The position numbers and the translations under genes were made by a program. From assembly GCA_947650365.1 (NCBI GenBank), contig CANTAL010000002.1:2239501-2303500 (forward strand): a stretch of DNA of 64,000 nt, written 5' to 3'. Positions within the stretch are counted from its first letter, which is position 1. Each line of letters begins with the position of its first letter. The notes below the pieces were generated by a model. That model made no database searches and had not been told where the DNA came from. It saw only the letters and a program-made list of their open reading frames with translations. This DNA is from Chamaelirium japonicum. Its lineage: Eukaryota > Streptophyta > Magnoliopsida > Liliales > Melanthiaceae. Shown piece by piece: positions 62,662 through 64,000 of this stretch.

Positions 62662-63237
62662 GTATCCTTAGAATGGATACATTCATGCGAATGAATTAGA
62701 ATGGATCGTATGAATGAATTAGAATGGATCGTACGAAGGAATTAGAATGGATAGTACGAATGAATTAGAATGGATACCTTCGTGCAAATGAATTAGAATG
62801 AATCGTACGAATGAGTAAGAATGGATCGTACGAATGAAATAGAATGGATCGTATGAATGAATTAGAATGGATCGTATGAATGAATTAGAATGGATACATT
62901 CGTGCGACATTCTATTTCATTCGTATGATCCATTCTTACTCATTCGTACGATCCATTCTAATTCATTCGCACGATCCATTCTAATTCATTCGCACGATCC
63001 ATTGAATTAGAATGGATACATTCGTGCGAATCCATTCTATTTCATTCATACGATCCATTCTAATTCATTCGCACGATCCATTCTAATTCATTCATACGAT
63101 CCATTCTTTTTCATTCGTACGATCCATTCTAATTCATTCGTCTGATCCATTCTAATTCATTCGCACGATCCATTCTAATTCATTCATACGATCCATTCTA
63201 ATTCATTCGTACGATCCATTCTATTTCATTCGTACGA
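62649..63237. repeat. Reverse block 62,649-62,907 and forward block 62,908-63,237
   Basis: Counterparts of 58,385-58,643 and 58,644-58,973, including the shortened module A (62,892) and the reverse island with full module A (63,014). Confidence 0.92.
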
Positions 63238-63250
63238 TCGTACGAATGAA
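63225..63250. repeat. 26-bp perfect palindrome at a forward-to-reverse switch
   Basis: Copy of 58,961-58,986. Confidence 0.95.
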
Positions 63251-63810
63251 TTAGAATGGATTGAATTAGAATGAATCGTACGAATGAATTAGAATGAATC
63301 ATACCATACGAATGAATTAGAACTGATCATACGAATGAAATAGAATGGATCGTACGAATGAAATAGAATGGATCATATGAATGAATTAGAATGGATTGAA
63401 TTAGAATGAATCGTACGAATGAATTAGAGTTGATACATTCGTGTGAATGTATTAAAATGGATAATACGAATGAGTAAGAATGGATCGTAGAATTAGAATG
63501 GATCGTACGAATGAATTAGAATGGATCGTACGAATGAATTAGAATGGATCGTGCGAATGAATTAGATTGGATCGTACGAATGAATTAGAATGGATCGTAC
63601 GAATGAAATAGAATGGATCGTATGAATGAATTAGAATGGATCGTGCGAATGAATTAGAATGGATCGTACGAATGAAATAGAATGGATTCGCACGAATGTA
63701 TCCATTCTAATTCAATGGATCGTGCGAATGAATTAGAATGGATCGTGCGAATGAATTAGAATGGATCGTACGAATGAGTAAGAATGGATCGTACGAATGA
63801 AATAGAATGT
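63238..63810 (-). repeat. Reverse block with a forward island
   Basis: Counterpart of 58,974-59,546. The forward island with inverted module A starts at 63,684. Confidence 0.92.
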
Positions 63811-64000
63811 CGCACGAATGTATCCATTCTAATTCATTCATACGATCCATTCTAATTCATTCATACGATCCATTCTATTTCATTCGTACGATCCATTCTT
63901 ACTCATTCGTACGATCCATTCTAATTCATTTGCACGAAGGTATCCATTCTAATTCATTCGTACTATCCATTCTAATTCCTTCGTATGATCCATTCTAATT
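63811..64000 (+). repeat. Forward block, right window edge
   Basis: Counterpart of 59,547-59,736. The array continues past the window. Confidence 0.92.

Larger units (their letters stand above)
1..64000. repeat. 23-bp satellite array filling the whole window
   Basis: Every part of the window can be read as copies or variants of one 23-bp unit: ATTCATTCGTACG then ATCCATTCTA on the C/T-rich strand. The spacing between successive CGATCC words is 23 bp, for example 1222 to 1245. A run of near-identical consensus units lies at about 17,215-17,310. Main variants are CGCACG, CATACG, CGTATG, CGTACA and TGTACG in the core; a 28-bp unit in which CGATCC becomes CGAATGTATCC; a 15-bp unit (TCTAATTCAATCC) lacking 8 bp; a 25-bp unit (CCATATTCTA); and TTCTTACTCATT or TTCTATTTCATT in place of TTCTAATTCATT. 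I found no stretch longer than a few tens of bases that falls outside this vocabulary. Most units carry a GATC and a GTAC or GCAC, so DpnII-type or RsaI-type digestion should give a 23-bp ladder. This is presumably eukaryotic heterochromatin; the species is not determinable. Confidence 0.98.
60789..64000. repeat. 4,264-bp-spaced duplication, copy 2 (cut by the window end)
   Basis: Partner of 56,525-59,736. The match runs to the last base of the window, so its true right end is not visible. The material between the copies (59,737-60,788) would complete a 4.26-kb tandem unit. Confidence 0.95.

Noticed and set aside
74..63998. Thirteen short open reading frames of 62-82 codons, encoding peptides rich in HSNSF, RSILIHSYDPF and FIRTI.
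   Set aside because: They are the satellite read in frame. The period of 23 nt gives a 23-residue peptide repeat in all frames of the C/T-rich strand. The consensus word TTCTAATTC supplies a TAA once per 69 nt, and frames stay open only where the TTCTATTTC variant replaces it. Most end at ...DPF followed by that TAA. They follow block orientation, appear in duplicated pairs (for example 58,455 minus and 59,543 plus) and show no codon bias or start context of their own.
1..64000. CRISPR array (short regular repeats with spacer-like variable parts).
   Set aside because: There is no separation into conserved repeat and unrelated spacer. All 23 bp are the same unit with point variants, orientation flips constantly, and no cas genes are present.
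1..64000. CENP-B box in the monomer (TTCG, four bases, A, two bases, C).
   Set aside because: The unit ATTCGTACGATCCATT matches TTCG, the A and the following C, but has ATT where the box needs GGG. A partial match in a 23-bp unit is not evidence of CENP-B binding or of a centromere.
1..64000. Telomeric repeat array.
   Set aside because: The unit has no G-run and no TTAGGG- or TTTAGGG-like word, and orientation alternates, unlike telomeres.

Overview
The whole 64,000-base window is satellite DNA. It is one tandem repeat with a 23-bp unit, and I found no gene, RNA gene, transposon or other unique sequence in it. On its C/T-rich strand the commonest unit reads ATTCATTCGTACG (unit positions 1-13) followed by ATCCATTCTA (14-23). 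That is 8 G+C in 23, two CpGs, and a central 8-bp palindrome, TCGTACGA. Both window ends lie inside the array, so it is longer than 64 kb. An uninterrupted array of this size is typical of eukaryotic heterochromatin (pericentromeric, centromeric, subtelomeric or sex-chromosome/B-chromosome satellite). Nothing in the window identifies the species.

The array is not a simple head-to-tail tandem. It is cut into about 100 blocks of alternating orientation: C/T-rich units on the + strand (called forward here, strand +) and G/A-rich units (reverse, strand -). Blocks run from about 40 bp to about 3 kb. The largest are forward 35,620-38,648 and reverse 47,709-50,647. Block edges are my reading and are good to roughly 5-15 bp, because the palindromic core is shared by both orientations.

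The switch points are not random. Most reverse-to-forward switches use one of two asymmetric junction modules, each found many times and in both orientations. Module A has the core GGATACATTCGTGCGAATCC (about 42 sites). Module B has the core GGATACACGATCCAGATCC (16 sites). Each module keeps its own diagnostic flanking variants, so each probably arose once and was then copied and inverted around the array.

Above the monomer there is a patchy higher-order structure. It includes a direct duplication with exact 4,264-bp spacing at the right end (56.5-59.7 kb and 60.8-64.0 kb), a tandem pair of about 3.7-kb units (36.95-40.65 and 40.65-44.4 kb), a 400-bp cassette present five times, and further direct and inverted duplications at 0.45, 0.85, 2.6, 3.8, 7.1, 7.6, 8.1 and 25.4 kb spacing. 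Copies differ by substitutions and by gains or losses of whole 23-bp units (23, 46, 69, 115 bp).

The commonest monomer variants are CpG to TpG or CpA changes in the CGTACG core, as expected if the satellite is or was cytosine-methylated. The short open frames in the window are by-products of the repeat: 23 is not a multiple of 3, so one 23-residue peptide period appears in every frame of the C/T-rich strand, and the consensus ends it with a TAA once per 69 nt.
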